26,889 bases of DNA, from the NCBI RefSeq assembly GCF_000315625.1, contig NW_005434404.1, positions 14,823-41,711 on the forward strand, in the 5' to 3' direction. The position numbers and the translations under genes are program-made. The stretch is from Guillardia theta CCMP2712. Its lineage: Eukaryota > Cryptophyceae > Pyrenomonadales > Geminigeraceae. Below are positions 1-8,787 of the stretch, piece after piece. The notes beneath the pieces are model-generated. The model had not been told where the DNA came from. It worked only from the letters and a program-made list of their open reading frames with translations, and searched no databases. The stretch's first letter is position 1. Each line of letters starts with the position of its first letter.

Positions 1-446
1 CGTAACGAGTCTCATTAGTTACAAGTATCCAACGTAACGAGTCTTTTTAGTTACAAGTATCAACGTAACGAGTCTCATTAGTTACAAGTATCAACGTAAC
101 GAGTCTTATTAGTTACAAGTATCCAACGTAACGAGTCTTATTAGTTACAAGTATCAACGTAACGAGTCTCATTAGTTACAAGTATCAACGTAACGAGTCT
201 CATTAGTTACAAGTATCAACGTAACGAGTCTCATTAGTTACAAGTATCAACGTAACGAGTCTCATTAGTTACAAGTATCCAACGTAACGAGTCTCATTAG
301 TTACAAGTATCAACGTAACGAGTCTCATTAGTTACAAGTATCAACATAACGAGTCTCATTAGTTACAAGTATCAACATAACGAGTCTCATTAGTTACAAG
401 TATCAACATAACGAGTCTCATTAGTTACAAGTATCAACATAACGAC
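1..446. repeat. 31-bp tandem satellite, 14 full copies plus a partial
   Basis: Fourteen head-to-tail units of 31 bp (32 bp where TATCAA becomes TATCCAA, as in the units ending at 32, 126 and 282) run from the window edge and stop inside a fifteenth unit at about 446. Each unit begins CGTAACGAGTC and contains GTTACAAGTATC. The 5-bp words GTAAC and GTTAC form an inverted pair inside every unit. The last units (from 345) share a CATAAC variant in place of CGTAAC, so the array has locally homogenised sub-blocks. Spacers are not unique, which argues against CRISPR. The array probably continues to the left of the window. No function can be read from sequence. Confidence 0.95.
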
Positions 447-1260
447 TGCATCATCGCTTTGCACTGTCACTCAGTGACTATCAACATCACCGATGGCATC
501 AAGTCCCTGAACCGCCTTCTCGTAACCTACCATTGTGCTACCGCCGGCTATTTCTGGCCAACCCGGCGGACCTAACTTCAAAGTTCTCAGGCTGCGGCAT
601 GTCCTGAATGGTGCCCCCGAGACTCCGATTAGTGTCGCTGCCCGGGGCCCGGCCGCCGGGCCGGGCCCCGCCCGAACTCAGTTTTTACACGGTTGCTTGC
701 CGGCACCGACCGAAAAACTACTAGGCTAGTGACCGGCCGGGCCGCGCGCTCCGAGCGAGGCTCACTGGCCCGGGGCTCGGCCTGGCGACCGTCGGCCAAG
801 GCAAGCTCAGTTTGCCCGTCCCCGGGATAGCGTTATGGACCGGCAGCCTGAGCCTCGGAGTCCGGCGTGCCAGGCCCCCGGGGGCCGGCCCCGGCTGAGG
901 GACAACTTGGCAAAGTTGGCAAAGCGGCGGCTCCCGCTCGTCGGACTCTGAATGGAGTCACCGGGGTCGTGCTCAGTGTCAGGCCGCTGCCGCGCCGCGG
1001 CCATCGGACTCGGGATCGGATCATGGACTCCGGCGAGCCTCGGAGGCGAGTCCGACCGTACACTGACAGAGAGACTCGCCTCAGACCGTGCGGACGGACG
1101 GGGGGCCGGACCCGCCGCCGTCCAACTGAGCATCGGCCTGACCGTCACCCCGGTTCAGCGGGTGCGGCACCGTCCGGGGCCCGGTTCACCGTTTGCCGCT
1201 CAGTCACTGCCGCCGCCCGGCACTGAGCTCTCCGGTGACTCTCGATGGCTCCACTCAATT
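447..1260. other. GC-rich non-coding zone
   Basis: About 800 bp of very GC-rich sequence full of GGCCGG and GGGCCCGG words, sharply bounded by AT-rich DNA near 1260. Open frames exist on both strands (for example 867-1226 plus and 807-1148 minus), but they overlap, are arginine/proline-rich and match no family I recognise, as expected for GC-rich DNA poor in stop codons. The word TCAGTGACTATCAA (471-484) recurs in near-identical form at 6496-6509 in another GC-rich patch. I see no gene here. Confidence 0.6.
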
Positions 1261-2586
1261 CTAAAATTACTCAAAGTTAAGTGAAATCAGTATCAACAAG
1301 CTAGCTGAATCGAATAAGGAAAAAAAAACCGGAGCTCACTGGAGACATGTGCATTTTAAAATGATTGTGGTACTATACAACATTTTAAAACTGAGCTACC
1401 TAACTGGTAACTTGTAGATGAAAATTATTAAGTACAATTTGTGGTACTACCGGGTGCTCTATTCTCGTACTTCTAAAACTTTTTGAGTTCAAAACTCTTA
1501 TTGTCAGGTAAAAAGGCATTTTTAATCTTTTAAAAACAATATAGAGGACAGAGATGGTGATGACTTGACTCACTTCGAGTGAGGGAACAACCCCCCACCG
1601 GTCATGGGCTGATATGGCATCAAAGGGGGTGGGGTACCTCATTTGTTGTTTCGCTTTCCCCAATTTTTTGTCCCACTTTACCCCACGACCACCCCCCCTT
1701 GAGCCAAAACTTCTTGAGCTGATCCACGGGTAGTCAAGGTCGTGTGGGAGGTAGGGTGGTATCCAGGAGCAGCAATCCAAAAAAAAGTTTGAGAAAGGTT
1801 TTCCACCCCACCCCCAGAGATTTCCACATAGAGTACCCCTCCATAAGAGGTACACGCGATAAAATTCTAAAATAGTTGTAAAGAAGATAAGTTTAAAATT
1901 GATGATTTCAGTTGTGGGTCAGGTTTGCGTCCAAGTAGGGGTGGTCTGCGAAGGAGAGTACCACGGGTAGTCCAATGATCTTCTTGTGAACTTGGAATTG
2001 TAAGGGTGGGTAGGGTGGTGTACTGGAGGATATTGTTGGGTTGATACGACAGAGGGGGTAGGGGTAATAATAATATTATATATCATTATATTATTAGATT
2101 TAGGAGGAACGCCGAAGGGGTGGTGGGGGAATACAGAGCGTGTCGTTTATGTTGAAGGGTGGGGTATATCTCGGTTTGTAGAGGGGGTAGGGGTAGAGGG
2201 CGGTGTGCTGTAGTGGGGGTGGATGTAAGAATTAAGAAGCCAGGCAGGGGTTGTGTGAAAATGGAGAGAGAGGCGAAGGGATGTGAAGCAATGGAGGCAG
2301 TGAGGGAGTAGAGGAGAAGACAAGAGGACCAGGATGACGAGGAACGATGTTGACCAATGCGAGGAAGTCGAAGAGGTATCGAAGAGGTTTGATATGGCGG
2401 GAGGGGAGAGGAGGGCATGGGGGAGGGCTGGAACAGAATTGGACCAAGAATGTATCAAGAATGTATTCAGGGGGAAAGTCTTTTATACATAGCAATGAAA
2501 CAATGCAAAACTGAAAGATCGATCCAGAGGGATGAAAGGGAATGAGAAGTAGTGTGAGGTGGGGAGATCTACAGCGAAAGGAGATT
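1261..2586. other. Intergenic stretch with G-rich degenerate repeats, no gene seen
   Basis: AT-rich DNA (1261-1560) passes into a stretch where the plus strand repeatedly carries words such as GGGTAGTC, GGGTAGGG and GGGGTAGGGG (1560-2230), then a purine-rich tract (2230-2430). Overlapping minus-strand open frames (1400-1855, 2086-2495) occur in several frames at once, are rich in P/S/L, and reflect the pyrimidine-rich complement rather than a gene. The same G-rich word family returns at 5930-6230 and 14290-14430. Confidence 0.5.
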
Positions 2587-2708
2587 ATGATTGGTGACTG
2601 ATGCTCATCAAACTCAGGTGGGCGACAGCGGCGCCGGATGCAAGTTTCTTGTTGGGCAGCAAGGATGGACGAAGAGAGTTGGTTCAGATCGCGAGCGCAA
2701 GCTCTTGA
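2587..2708 (+). promoter_or_regulatory. Two overlapping upstream ORFs before the Zn2Cys6 gene
   Basis: A five-codon uORF (ATG at 2587, TGA at 2599-2601) shares its last base with the ATG of a second uORF (2601-2708). The second runs past the main ATG at 2638 in another frame. If the transcript starts upstream of 2587, these would be expected to reduce initiation at the main ORF. The first main-frame ATG (2638) has C at -3. The next in-frame ATG (2665) has A at -3 and G at +4 and may be the real start. The transcription start is unknown. Confidence 0.35.
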
Positions 2709-4641
2709 GCAACAGAACGTTCATGATGCGAGCATACTTTCAACCCACCCCACGGCTTCACATGTGCTGATGAGCAATGATTTTTACAGTGGAGGACATC
2801 CTTCTTTCATGGCCAGAGTCGACGCTCAGGATTCGATGCCTGAATTGAGCAATGCTTGTTCGCATTCTTTCCAGGGTTTGCATCAAGTTGATGATACGTC
2901 AGTTGTTTTCTTTCAAGAGACTGGTGGAAATTTGCAACCCTGTCAAAGCGTTGCTGAACCATCTTATGCCCCGGCCTCGTTACATGTGATAAATTATGCG
3001 TCAGGCTACCTGGATCAAGGGCAGGGGACAGTAAGCCAGGCGTCAGGCTACCTGGATCAAGGGCAGGGGACAGTAAGCCAGGGGTCAGGCTACCTGGATC
3101 AAGGGCAGGGGACAGTAAGCCAGGGGTCAGGCTACCTGGATCAGAGGACTGGAAACATTACTACTCCGCAGGTAGGTGTGTCGTCGCATCCATCATGGTC
3201 CAGCAATGAAGGGTACTCGGATCAGGGACTCGGGTCCTCTGTCTCTGGACTTTCGCCGGGATCTTTTGCCAGTGATGGCTGTCCATCCCCTGAATGGAGT
3301 GAGGATGCGAGTGAGCTGTCTGCCGTTGCGTCAGACTCGACGTTAAATCTACAACAACGGTCACATCAAGGCGATCCATGGTGTGACATCGGTGCTCATG
3401 ATTACCAATTTCAGCTCGCAGGCTCTGCGATCTCTCGAGGAGAACAAATAGATTTCCAGGATGGTGGACAAGATTTTCCCACCTTTCTTTCTCCTGCGCA
3501 AAATCCGTTTCCAATCATTGATCGTTCAGACAAAATGCTTTCCAGAGCATGTTCTTTCTGCAAGAAACGGAAATTGAAATGCAGCCAGGTTCGACCCTGC
3601 GGAAATTGTTCAATGCGAGGACGATCTGCAACGTGTGATGCGACTGTAGTCCTTCCTAACTCAGCTCCATCGTGTGCAGTTGTGCAGCGGCCGCTGTACC
3701 ATTCGCGCAGTATCAGCTTTCGGGACAGCGACGCTTTCACGCGGGTGCTGATGGCCGCAAAGAGCGTGGGCATCAACCCGATGATTCTTCGAAGAATTTG
3801 GGAGGTCGGTCTGAACCCAGACAACTTCATGAGTATAATTCTCAACATGCCACCCGTGATGAAGGCAGCCTTCAATGAGGGCTGCGAGGTGCTGAGCAAG
3901 AGGTACATTCTGCATTTACAGAAGATGCGAGGTCAAATCGCCGCCCCGCATCCTCGTTCAATGCAACAGCAGCACCTCTTCTCGCTCGTCTTCGATGATG
4001 CTGAGGCGGAGATTGCTCACGTGAGCAGAATGTTGGGGCACGAGCGCTTCTTGTGCTTTACCTTCAACCCGGAGAGTGGGGAGCGAATAAGATGCTCGCT
4101 TGGAGCTGACTATGCTGAAATCTTCGGGTTGCATACTGAGGAGTTCATGGCAAGGCTAGCGTCAAATGACCTTCCGATCCCTTCGACTGAGATCGACATG
4201 TTCTGTATCGTTGTATATTACTTCTGCAATGGTCTTAACGAAACATGTGATTTCTATGTACGACTGGACAATTACGGCAGCTCCAAGCAACATGTTCCCA
4301 GTATCTACAGGCATACGGTTGTGAAGGAGGATGACTGCTGGGGAAGGAACATTCGAACCATCTACTCGTTCGAGCCAGTAACTCCGGAGAAGTTCGACGT
4401 GATGGTCAAGTATCAACCCGAGAGAGTGCGGCCTTTCTCAAAGCTTCTTGGTGATGAGCGAACGTACGAGCAGCTGCTGCAATCGCATAAGAGCGACATG
4501 CAGTTCCGAGGAAAAATCGCCTACTGGAGGAAGTCGGGAGTTCAGCGGAAGAAGCTGGAGGTATTGGGACAGCACATGATGGCTTGTTTCAAGGAGGCTG
4601 CAGGAAAGCTGAGCGAGGTGCTGGAGAGTGTTGGAGGGTAA
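2638..4641 (+). CDS. Zn2Cys6 (fungal-type) zinc-cluster protein, probable transcription regulator
   Basis: Intronless 667-residue reading frame. Residues 305-333 hold a complete binuclear zinc cluster: C305-x2-C308-x6-C315-x5-C321-x2-C324-x8-C333, with the basic run KKRKLK between the second and third cysteines, as in DNA-binding Zn2Cys6 domains. By family it should bind DNA in the nucleus. The N-terminal 300 residues are Q/S/G-rich and low in complexity, with a 14-residue repeat (SGYLDQGQGTVSQ plus A or G) at 122-170. The C-terminal half (about 440-640) is globular; residues about 465-590 could be PAS-like, but I am not sure. The cluster lies mid-protein, whereas fungal members usually have it N-terminal. 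The start may be Met10 (2665) on context grounds. The gene is convergent with the phosphoglycerate mutase gene downstream. Target genes cannot be inferred. Confidence 0.85.
   Translation: MQVSCWAARMDEESWFRSRAQALEQQNVHDASILSTHPTASHVLMSNDFYSGGHPSFMARVDAQDSMPELSNACSHSFQGLHQVDDTSVVFFQETGGNLQPCQSVAEPSYAPASLHVINYASGYLDQGQGTVSQASGYLDQGQGTVSQGSGYLDQGQGTVSQGSGYLDQRTGNITTPQVGVSSHPSWSSNEGYSDQGLGSSVSGLSPGSFASDGCPSPEWSEDASELSAVASDSTLNLQQRSHQGDPWCDIGAHDYQFQLAGSAISRGEQIDFQDGGQDFPTFLSPAQNPFPIIDRSDKMLSRACSFCKKRKLKCSQVRPCGNCSMRGRSATCDATVVLPNSAPSCAVVQRPLYHSRSISFRDSDAFTRVLMAAKSVGINPMILRRIWEVGLNPDNFMSIILNMPPVMKAAFNEGCEVLSKRYILHLQKMRGQIAAPHPRSMQQQHLFSLVFDDAEAEIAHVSRMLGHERFLCFTFNPESGERIRCSLGADYAEIFGLHTEEFMARLASNDLPIPSTEIDMFCIVVYYFCNGLNETCDFYVRLDNYGSSKQHVPSIYRHTVVKEDDCWGRNIRTIYSFEPVTPEKFDVMVKYQPERVRPFSKLLGDERTYEQLLQSHKSDMQFRGKIAYWRKSGVQRKKLEVLGQHMMACFKEAAGKLSEVLESVGG
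3001..3147 (+). repeat. 42-bp in-frame coding minisatellite
   Basis: Three near-identical 42-bp units (3001-3042, 3043-3084, 3085-3126) and a half unit encode repeats of SGYLDQGQGTVSQ in the regulator's N-terminal region. The units are almost identical at the nucleotide level (one C/G change at the unit end), so the expansion is recent. Unit length is a multiple of three, so copy-number change would keep the frame. Confidence 0.95.
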
Positions 4642-4839
4642 AGATTTTGAGTGAGCACGAAGAATGATTAAAACAGTGAAATTTGTAAGCATGTTCGATA
4701 CACAACTGAGTGTCGTCTCTCCTTACGTCCACGTCTTCCACTCGTCGTCTTCATCGCACTGCAAGGATGACGAGGTTGAGTCGTTTCTTCCTCGATGTCT
4801 CCATCGCTTACAGCTTCTTTCTCATTCCTCCTCGTCCCC
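4642..4839. other. Convergent 3' intergenic region
   Basis: About 200 bp between two convergent stop codons. It must hold both 3' UTRs. I see no clear AATAAA on either side. No further gene is visible. Confidence 0.5.
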
Positions 4840-5922
4840 TCACTTCTTTCCGGTCTGGTTCGCCACGCCTTCGATCGCATTTCTGACCATCTCCGGGTCA
4901 CCGAGGTAGCGGCCGGAAAGAGGAGCGTAAGCGCCTTCAGCCCTCACGGGCTTGAGGTTCTTGTCGAGCTTGTAGACAAGGGGGATGGCGGTGGGGATGT
5001 TGAGAGAGCAGATCTCCTCGTCGCTCAGACCGTCGAGGTACTTGACAAGAGCTCGGAGGGAGTTCCCGTGAGCTGCCACAAGGACCTTCCTGCCACTCTT
5101 GATCGCTGGAGCACAAACTTCCTTCCACCACGGCAGGACTCGAGCAACAGTGTCCTTGAGACACTCAGTGCTTGGAAGGTCCTTCAGGCTTTTGTGCTGT
5201 GGCTGATTACCCGCCCAGTATGGGCTGTCAGGCGACATGGGAGGAGGAGGGGTGTCGTAGGAGCGTCTCCAGAGGTTCACCTGCTCACTGCCATGCTTCT
5301 CCACAGTTTCTTTCTTGTTCAATCCCTGGAGAGCTCCATAGTGGCGCTCGTTGAGTCGCCAGTCCTTGTCCACAGGGATCCAAAGGAGGCCGAGGTCTTC
5401 CAATATGAGCAAGCCAGTCTTGATGGCGCGTTGAAGAAGGGAGGTGAACATGACGTCGAAGCTAAATCCTTCGCTCTTAAGGCTGTTGCTTGCTCTCTTG
5501 GCCTCGTCGATTCCAGTCTCAGCGAGGGGAACATCCACCCATCCTGTGAAGCGGTTCTCCTTGTTCCACTGAGACTCCCCATGTCGAACGAGCACCAGGG
5601 TGTAGTGGCCATTCTCATCAAGTCCATCTTCTGCCGACTTGCCTCCCATCATTTCCTTCAAACGCTCGAGCATGCCTCCTCGCAGTCGCAGCGGAGCGCG
5701 CACTTCATCGGCTACGCCTGCTCGGGAAGTAAGGAAAGCTGATGAAGGAAGGGGAGCTGACGCTCTCAAGGAGGAAAGCTGAGACGAGAGCGACAGAGGG
5801 GACGAGGACGAGGGCGAGCACGAAGGGTTCGAGGCCGCCATCGCCGCCATCGCCGCCGCCATCGTCGCAGTGAGCCAAGAAGCCATCGCGGAAGTAAGCG
5901 CAGGTCGTAACGGGAAGGACAC
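4840..5922 (-). CDS. 2,3-bisphosphoglycerate-dependent phosphoglycerate mutase, probably organelle-targeted
   Basis: Intronless 360-residue frame. From about residue 107 it is a canonical dPGM of the histidine phosphatase superfamily, interconverting 3- and 2-phosphoglycerate in glycolysis. The phosphohistidine loop is [10 protein letters not shown] (R113, H114). It is followed by FTGWVDVPL, the substrate arginine in LLQRAIKT (R165), the acid in [10 protein letters not shown] (E192) and the second catalytic histidine in [10 protein letters not shown] (H285). All expected catalytic residues are present and the enzyme part (about 250 residues) has the usual length. Residues 1-85 are extra: a hydrophobic Ala/Met-rich segment (13-30), a Ser/Ala/Leu-rich stretch with F63, then LRLRGG just before the enzyme (79-83). 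This resembles a bipartite plastid leader (signal peptide plus transit peptide) or a mitochondrial presequence; the choice is inference. A 315-codon frame on the other strand is its shadow. Confidence 0.95.
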   Translation of the reverse strand: MSFPLRPALTSAMASWLTATMAAAMAAMAASNPSCSPSSSSPLSLSSQLSSLRASAPLPSSAFLTSRAGVADEVRAPLRLRGGMLERLKEMMGGKSAEDGLDENGHYTLVLVRHGESQWNKENRFTGWVDVPLAETGIDEAKRASNSLKSEGFSFDVMFTSLLQRAIKTGLLILEDLGLLWIPVDKDWRLNERHYGALQGLNKKETVEKHGSEQVNLWRRSYDTPPPPMSPDSPYWAGNQPQHKSLKDLPSTECLKDTVARVLPWWKEVCAPAIKSGRKVLVAAHGNSLRALVKYLDGLSDEEICSLNIPTAIPLVYKLDKNLKPVRAEGAYAPLSGRYLGDPEMVRNAIEGVANQTGKK

Positions 5923-6288
5923 AAGGAAGGGTGGTATGATTGATAGGGGTAGGGGTCATCTAGGGTAACTGAAAAAATGATGGGTAGGGTAGTCTAAACT
6001 CCATGCAGACCCATAAAAAATCCTAATCAATATACTCAAAATGAGGGGTCATGTCTCAGGTTTGAAGCAAATACTAGGGTAGGGGTACTCATACAGTTGA
6101 AAGGGCAACACCATGTTGATGTTCCTCGGGTGGGGTACTAAGAGGGGGTGATTATTAGGTCGAAAATGGGGGTACTCAGGCTCAAATAATTGGGGTTGGA
6201 GGGGTGGGGGGTATCACCACCCCTTTGCAGATGCGAACCGGTACCCATTCCAACAGATTGCAGGGCTACAGTACCCGTCGGTGCAACC
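5923..6288. other. Intergenic G-rich degenerate repeat zone
   Basis: Upstream of the phosphoglycerate mutase start. The plus strand carries many irregularly spaced G-rich words (GGGGTAGGGGTC, GGGTAGTC, GGGGTACTC) between 5935 and 6215, of the same type as at 1560-2230 and 14290-14430. The mutase promoter must lie here, reading leftward, but no TATA-like or other element is clear. Confidence 0.45.
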
Positions 6289-6372
6289 CTTGAAAGTTTG
6301 GAAGTTTTGTATGCGGAATGTTTCAAACAAACTTTTTGAAGAGTGACACTCTTCAAAACTTGAAACTTTCAA
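6289..6372. repeat. Nested inverted repeat (foldback)
   Basis: A perfect palindrome with 12-bp arms (TTTTGAAGAGTG at 6334-6345, its complement at 6347-6358) around a single A is nested in outer imperfect arms. The left outer arm, 6291-6310, is TTGAAAGTTTGGAAGTTTTG. The right arm, 6354-6372, is its near complement. Together they could form a cruciform or a long hairpin. It sits at the border of the G-rich and GC-rich patches. Confidence 0.75.
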
Positions 6373-6742
6373 CGTACAGTCAAACGCCGTGGCAATCATG
6401 CGGCGGCCGCGCGGCCTGAGCCTACGGTTGGCACCGTACGGTTCGAAGGCTCTCGCCGAGGATCGGAGGGCCCAGGCGGTCAACGACGTCACAACTCAGT
6501 GACTGTCAATTTACTGAGTTGGACCGAGGCGATGTTAAGGTACGTCACTCTCAGTGCCGGCGGCTTGGCCGCCGAAGTCAGAGCTTGGCCCTTCACTTCA
6601 ACGCCGTCGTCACAGACGCAGTGACTGAGTCGACTGAGAGCCTGGTGTAGGACTCTCACTGTCAATGAGCTTGCGAACTGCTGGATGCATCACGGCGACA
6701 CAGGCCGGGCGGATAAACTGAAACGGTTCGAGTCATGGGCTC
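6373..6742. other. GC-rich patch downstream of the SR gene
   Basis: GC-rich sequence with CGGCGGCCGC words and several copies of CAGTGACTG or its complement-like forms (6496-6509, 6618-6640, 6655-6665), shared with the zone at 447-1260. It contains the 3' flank of the SR protein gene. No coding signal was seen. Confidence 0.45.
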
Positions 6743-8228
6743 TCAAGCCTCAGCAGGTGGGGGGGTCCGTTCCTTGCGCGGAGAAGCGGCTGAGCGGCTC
6801 CTGGAGCGGGAGCGGGAGCGAGACCTTGCAGCAAGTTAGTCATTCCTTCCTCGAATCCTCCAGCAGGCATTCCGAGCTTGGTTGAGTTTGAACATTCTTT
6901 CTCCCCATCCCCCCTCCCAGTCCGGAATTGAGTCCCAGCATCAACTCTCTCCTCACTCCCTCTCACCTTGCCGCCTTGTCCCGCGACTTGGATTTGCTCC
7001 TCGAGCGACTGTTATACAAGGATGAGAATGAAGCAGATATGCAAGACAAGGAGAGGAGAAGCGAGTCACACCTGTCGCGTCCTCGGCTGCGATCTCGGCT
7101 CCTGCTGCGGTCGCGATCCTTGAGGACAAGTGAGGGTCCAACATCATGCAGGAAATCCCTCACATCGTCCGGCTGGTCCTTGGGCTTCTTCACGCGAATG
7201 TAACTGGTTTCCGAGATATAGCTCCTGCTCTTCCATCAGCCTCTCTTTCCACATTTACTCCTCCATCCTACTACTGCTTACCTCGGGTTGCGCCATTCGG
7301 TATCGTCGAACTTGAGAGATAACAAACAGGAAAGACAACAGGAGAGGAGCGCATGCGTCGACGTCAGCAAGACTCCAGGCAGCAGCATGTTTCACCTTGG
7401 AGATAGCGTACTCTTGGTCGGACTTGTTGGCGAACTCCACGATTCCGCCCCCCTGGAGAGTGTGAGAAAACCACCCGTGAACGCCTCCTCCACCTGGCGA
7501 TCGACGTCACTGAAGATGACTTCTCCAGCAGACCGGAAGAAATCCTTCAGATCCTGCAAGGGCGTGGTGAGACAGCTTCCAGCTTTCATTCAGCTCACCT
7601 GCCACGAGGCGGACGGAGGGAGGCCGGAGATGATGATGCGATGATCCGATCGCCGGAGGTCTCGAGGAGGAGCACGATTTCCTGCTTGTGACTTGCGCCT
7701 TCATAGCCAGATCAATCAGTCAGTGCGCACACAGCCCTGCCTCCGTCTTCCTCCTTTCCAACCCAACTCCCTCCCCATTCTACGTACCCATCTTGGCTGC
7801 TTCGCGACATTTCCACGCGCAGCCTCTGGCCCTCAAACATGACGCCATCTGCTGAGGCATCAGCTGCGGCGAGAAAGCACTCGAAGCCCTTACCTCGACC
7901 TCTCACAGCGTCTTCAGCGTCTTCGGGATACTCGAAGGAGACAAATGCGAAAGCAGGAGGTCTGTGCATACAAATTACAAGAAAATAAGTCACAATGCAA
8001 GGAAATGCACCTGGAAGGAGTCTTGAGATCGATATCCCGGATCCTATCAGTTTCCCGTCATTCTCGTTCTCGCCTTGCACATCGTTGGCAACCTTCCATA
8101 CTTGTAGAACAGATCCTCAACGTCTCGAGTGCGAATGTCAAGTGGAAGGTTCCCAACTGCAAATCTGGTAAGCGAGTCGAGGCCAAATTTTATTCTCTGT
8201 TTACACTCTTACCGTAAATTCGCGACAT
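6743..8228 (-). CDS. SR-family splicing factor (SRSF1/SR34 type): two RRMs and an RS tail, 13 exons
   Basis: Hand-assembled from GT-AG introns with matching phases. Exons (minus order): 8228-8213, 8156-8093, 8043-8011, 7961-7894, 7848-7788, 7698-7599, 7553-7494, 7452-7396, 7310-7282, 7203-7164, 7118-7072, 7008-6967, 6824-6743; about 232 residues. RRM1 opens with [14 protein letters not shown] and contains [20 protein letters not shown]1-like [10 protein letters not shown], then [11 protein letters not shown] and [11 protein letters not shown]2 carries [16 protein letters not shown], the SWQDLKD signature of SRSF1-type pseudo-RRMs, then GGGIVEF and NPSYIRVK. The tail is RS/RD-rich. By family it binds exonic enhancers and recruits spliceosome components in the nucleus. 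Introns are 41-142 nt. The exon 5/6 junction is ambiguous (7784/7691 also keeps frame). The 45-nt intron 7119-7163 is stop-free and a multiple of three, so it could be retained. Confidence 0.93.
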
Positions 8229-8660
8229 CGAACTTGTCTGATTTTGTCAAGATACGGAAGACAAAGTCAAATTCGTGAATTGAATTAAAAATCGAAAAGC
8301 CGGCTAATGCACGATTTTGATACGATGTACATTAACGAATAGACAGAAAATGTTGCATGCACATGCAACATTTTCACTCACGCATACGCGTCGCACCTTA
8401 TAATGCCAAGCATACGGGGGAGGAGGGAGGTACATCGAAATAAATAAGCGGGGCACAGCAAAAAGGTTTTGACGGTATTAAGACCATAAACACAATATCA
8501 AATCGATAGGAAAGATATCATATTCCCTTTCACAATATACACGGATGTTGTACAGAAAGAACTTGTTGTTTACTGCTCATCTTTTCTGTCTATAGTCTCA
8601 ATATCCAAACGAGCTCTTCCTGACCGAGGGAGCATGCCACTCGACGGAGTTAGCGCAGAA
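8229..8660. other. Upstream region of the SR gene with a perfect palindrome
   Basis: AT-rich leader/promoter region of the SR protein gene. It contains a perfect inverted repeat with 13-bp arms (8346-8358 and 8363-8375; arm GAAAATGTTGCAT) around GCAC, about 120 bp upstream of the start codon. It could be a dimeric factor site or an RNA hairpin if transcribed. No other gene is visible. Confidence 0.6.
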
Positions 8661-8662
8661 TC

Positions 8663-8787
8663 CCTCCGAGCTATCGAAGCTTTCTGATCCTGATCCTCCA
8701 CCTTCTCCTCCGAGCTATCAAAGCTTCCTGATCCACCTTCTCCTCCGAGCTATCAAAGCTTCCTGCTCCACCTTCTCCTCCGAGCTA
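8663..8787. repeat. 35-bp tandem repeat, about 3.3 copies
   Basis: Units of CCTCCGAGCTATCAAAGCTT followed by CCTGATCCACCTTCT: a slightly longer first unit (8663-8706), then 8707-8741, 8742-8776 and a partial. It is non-coding in the sense that no frame continues on either side. Confidence 0.85.

Noticed and set aside
1-446. CRISPR array
   Set aside because: Units are contiguous identical 31-32-mers with no unique spacers, and the window is eukaryotic.
807-1284. Several frames on both strands in the GC-rich zone
   Set aside because: Stop-poor GC-rich DNA opens frames in many registers; composition is R/P/G-rich without motifs.
1400-1855. 151-codon minus-strand frame
   Set aside because: It falls in the G-rich degenerate repeat; no family resemblance and no supporting exons on either side.
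2086-2495. Overlapping minus-strand frames of 87-110 codons
   Set aside because: Three frames are open over the same low-complexity pyrimidine-rich strand and all give P/S/L-rich output with no domain.
4795-5742. 315-codon plus-strand frame
   Set aside because: It lies entirely opposite the phosphoglycerate mutase gene, whose family motifs and catalytic residues are unambiguous; the plus frame has no signature.
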